DNA of 64,000 bases from Clostridia bacterium (GTDB lineage Bacteria; Bacillota; Clostridia; Lachnospirales; Lachnospiraceae), in assembly GCA_910574255.1 (NCBI GenBank), contig CAJTAK010000001.1:209779-273778 (forward strand), read 5' to 3'. Position numbers and translations under genes: made by a program. Below the pieces are notes generated by a model. That model was not told the DNA's origin. It searched no databases and saw only the letters and a list, made by a program, of their open reading frames with translations. Positions 63,186 through 64,000 of the stretch are shown here, in pieces (position 1 is the first letter of the stretch; the number at the start of each line of letters is the position of its first letter).

Positions 63186-63392
63186 CATATGCTGTAAGAG
63201 ATAAACATTAATAAAATTGCACATTTATTTACACTTTTTTGTATTTTTCTTGTATGTTTTCGATAATTATATTCCTGTTTTTCGAAGTTGTCATCATGAG
63301 ATCTTGATTGAAAGTATCACTATCTTGGTTTTAACTCCCCGGTGAAAATTGAAGAAAGGAATTGGAAGACAAATGCCAAAGGAGGATGAATT

Positions 63393-64000
63393 ATGGCAGA
63401 AGGGTTAAAGTCACAGGGGAAAAATCTTGTCAGTTTCCCGCAGTTTCAGCATGAAGGGGAGACTCAGGTAAACTCGGATTTTATTCAGTATAATTTGGAT
63501 GTTTCCACAGATTCCAGGTGGTATATTGCAAGCACACATCCTATGGCAAGGGTGCGCCTGCCTTATGTACAGGAGATAGGGGAATTTACGGCAGGTCAGG
63601 ATTATATGACCACACGGACCCATTTGCCCTCGTTTCTTTTGAAAATTACGCTGGATGGAGAAGGGTTTCTTAGATATAATGATCTGGAGTATTACACATC
63701 GAAAGAAGAATTCTTTTTGATTGACTGCAGGCAGCCGCACTATTATTCTACGTCACCCAGAACGGACTTCTGGAAGGTGATATGGATTCATTTCTGGGGC
63801 GGAGATGCTCAGGAATATTACAGATGTTTTTTGGAGGCCAATCATGGATCTCCGAAAAGTACCCTGCGGACACCGGAATCAATTCAGATTATCCGCAATT
63901 TGATTCAGGATTACAGTGTGGGGTTTTATACGGATTATGGGACGGACGTGAAAGCTTCCGCCCAGATTAGCACGCTTTTATCCAATTGTGTTCTGTCTGT
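63393..64000 (+). CDS. AraC-type regulator, N-terminal part (3' partial)
   Basis: Open from ATG 63393 to the window end (202 codons); AAAGGAGG 7 nt upstream. The sequence (VQEIGEFTAGQDYMTTRTHL, FLLKITLDGEGFLRYN, FFLIDCRQPHYY, FWKVIWIHFWGGDAQEYY) is the cupin-like ligand-binding domain of AraC/XylS regulators; the helix-turn-helix domain would lie beyond the edge. Divergent from the asparaginase operon, with shared TTGCACAT half-sites in between, so it probably regulates that operon. Confidence 0.8.
   Translation, partial: MAEGLKSQGKNLVSFPQFQHEGETQVNSDFIQYNLDVSTDSRWYIASTHPMARVRLPYVQEIGEFTAGQDYMTTRTHLPSFLLKITLDGEGFLRYNDLEYYTSKEEFFLIDCRQPHYYSTSPRTDFWKVIWIHFWGGDAQEYYRCFLEANHGSPKSTLRTPESIQIIRNLIQDYSVGFYTDYGTDVKASAQISTLLSNCVLS

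Overview
The window looks like a Gram-positive, low-to-mid GC anaerobe of the Lachnospiraceae/Clostridium type. The signs are AGGAGG-type ribosome binding sites, clostridial families (YerC-like regulator, AsnA, UviB/BhlA-type holin, Tn916-style regulators, clostridial PD-(D/E)XK proteins) and WapA-like RHS proteins. No rRNA, tRNA, CRISPR array or intact transposase was seen. All assignments are by eye.

Layout. (1) 1-13.4 kb is an RHS polymorphic-toxin locus: two long RHS genes (the first cut by the window edge, the second frameshifted), several displaced C-terminal 'tip' cassettes, and an AT-rich putative immunity gene after most tips. Three of the tips look like peptidoglycan hydrolases of different families (one is decayed), and one candidate immunity protein resembles the lysozyme-binding RsiV/DUF3298 ectodomain. 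(2) 13.4-18.2 kb is a foreign-looking patch: Ntn-hydrolase, remnants of a conjugative-element regulatory block, a TetR-alpha/beta-hydrolase pair with two operators, and a cluster of 12-bp repeats. (3) 18.2-44.8 kb is an accessory region with three DUF1906-type (glycoside-hydrolase-like) genes, two PG-binding/N-acetylmuramidase genes, a LytTR regulator, a UviB/BhlA-like holin, a TcdR/UviA-like sigma factor, two DUF5050-like lipoproteins, an HExxH metallopeptidase behind a conserved attenuator-like leader, PD-(D/E)XK proteins, and a second RHS tip cassette (26.4-30 kb). A block at 21.7-25.9 kb is repeated in decayed form at 41.8-44.8 kb. (4) 44.9-64 kb is ordinary chromosome: AsnA, cold-shock protein, M23 peptidase, amidohydrolase, metallophosphoesterase, TruA, an NMT1-type binding protein, a PHP phosphatase, homocysteine methyltransferase, and a seven-gene asparaginase / amino-acid ABC / AspA operon divergent from an AraC-type regulator.

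Main result. Six sites match the promoter form known for TcdR/UviA-type sigma factors (TTTACA, 16-17 bp, CTCTTT). They lie in front of the sigma gene itself, the holin, both muramidases, the large PG-binding DUF1906 gene and the operon leading to another DUF1906 gene. This suggests a dispersed, sigma-driven holin/muralytic export or lysis regulon, comparable in logic to tcdR-tcdE and the bcn-uviAB bacteriocin locus, set next to RHS toxins that themselves appear to attack peptidoglycan. Whether the two systems cooperate is inference.
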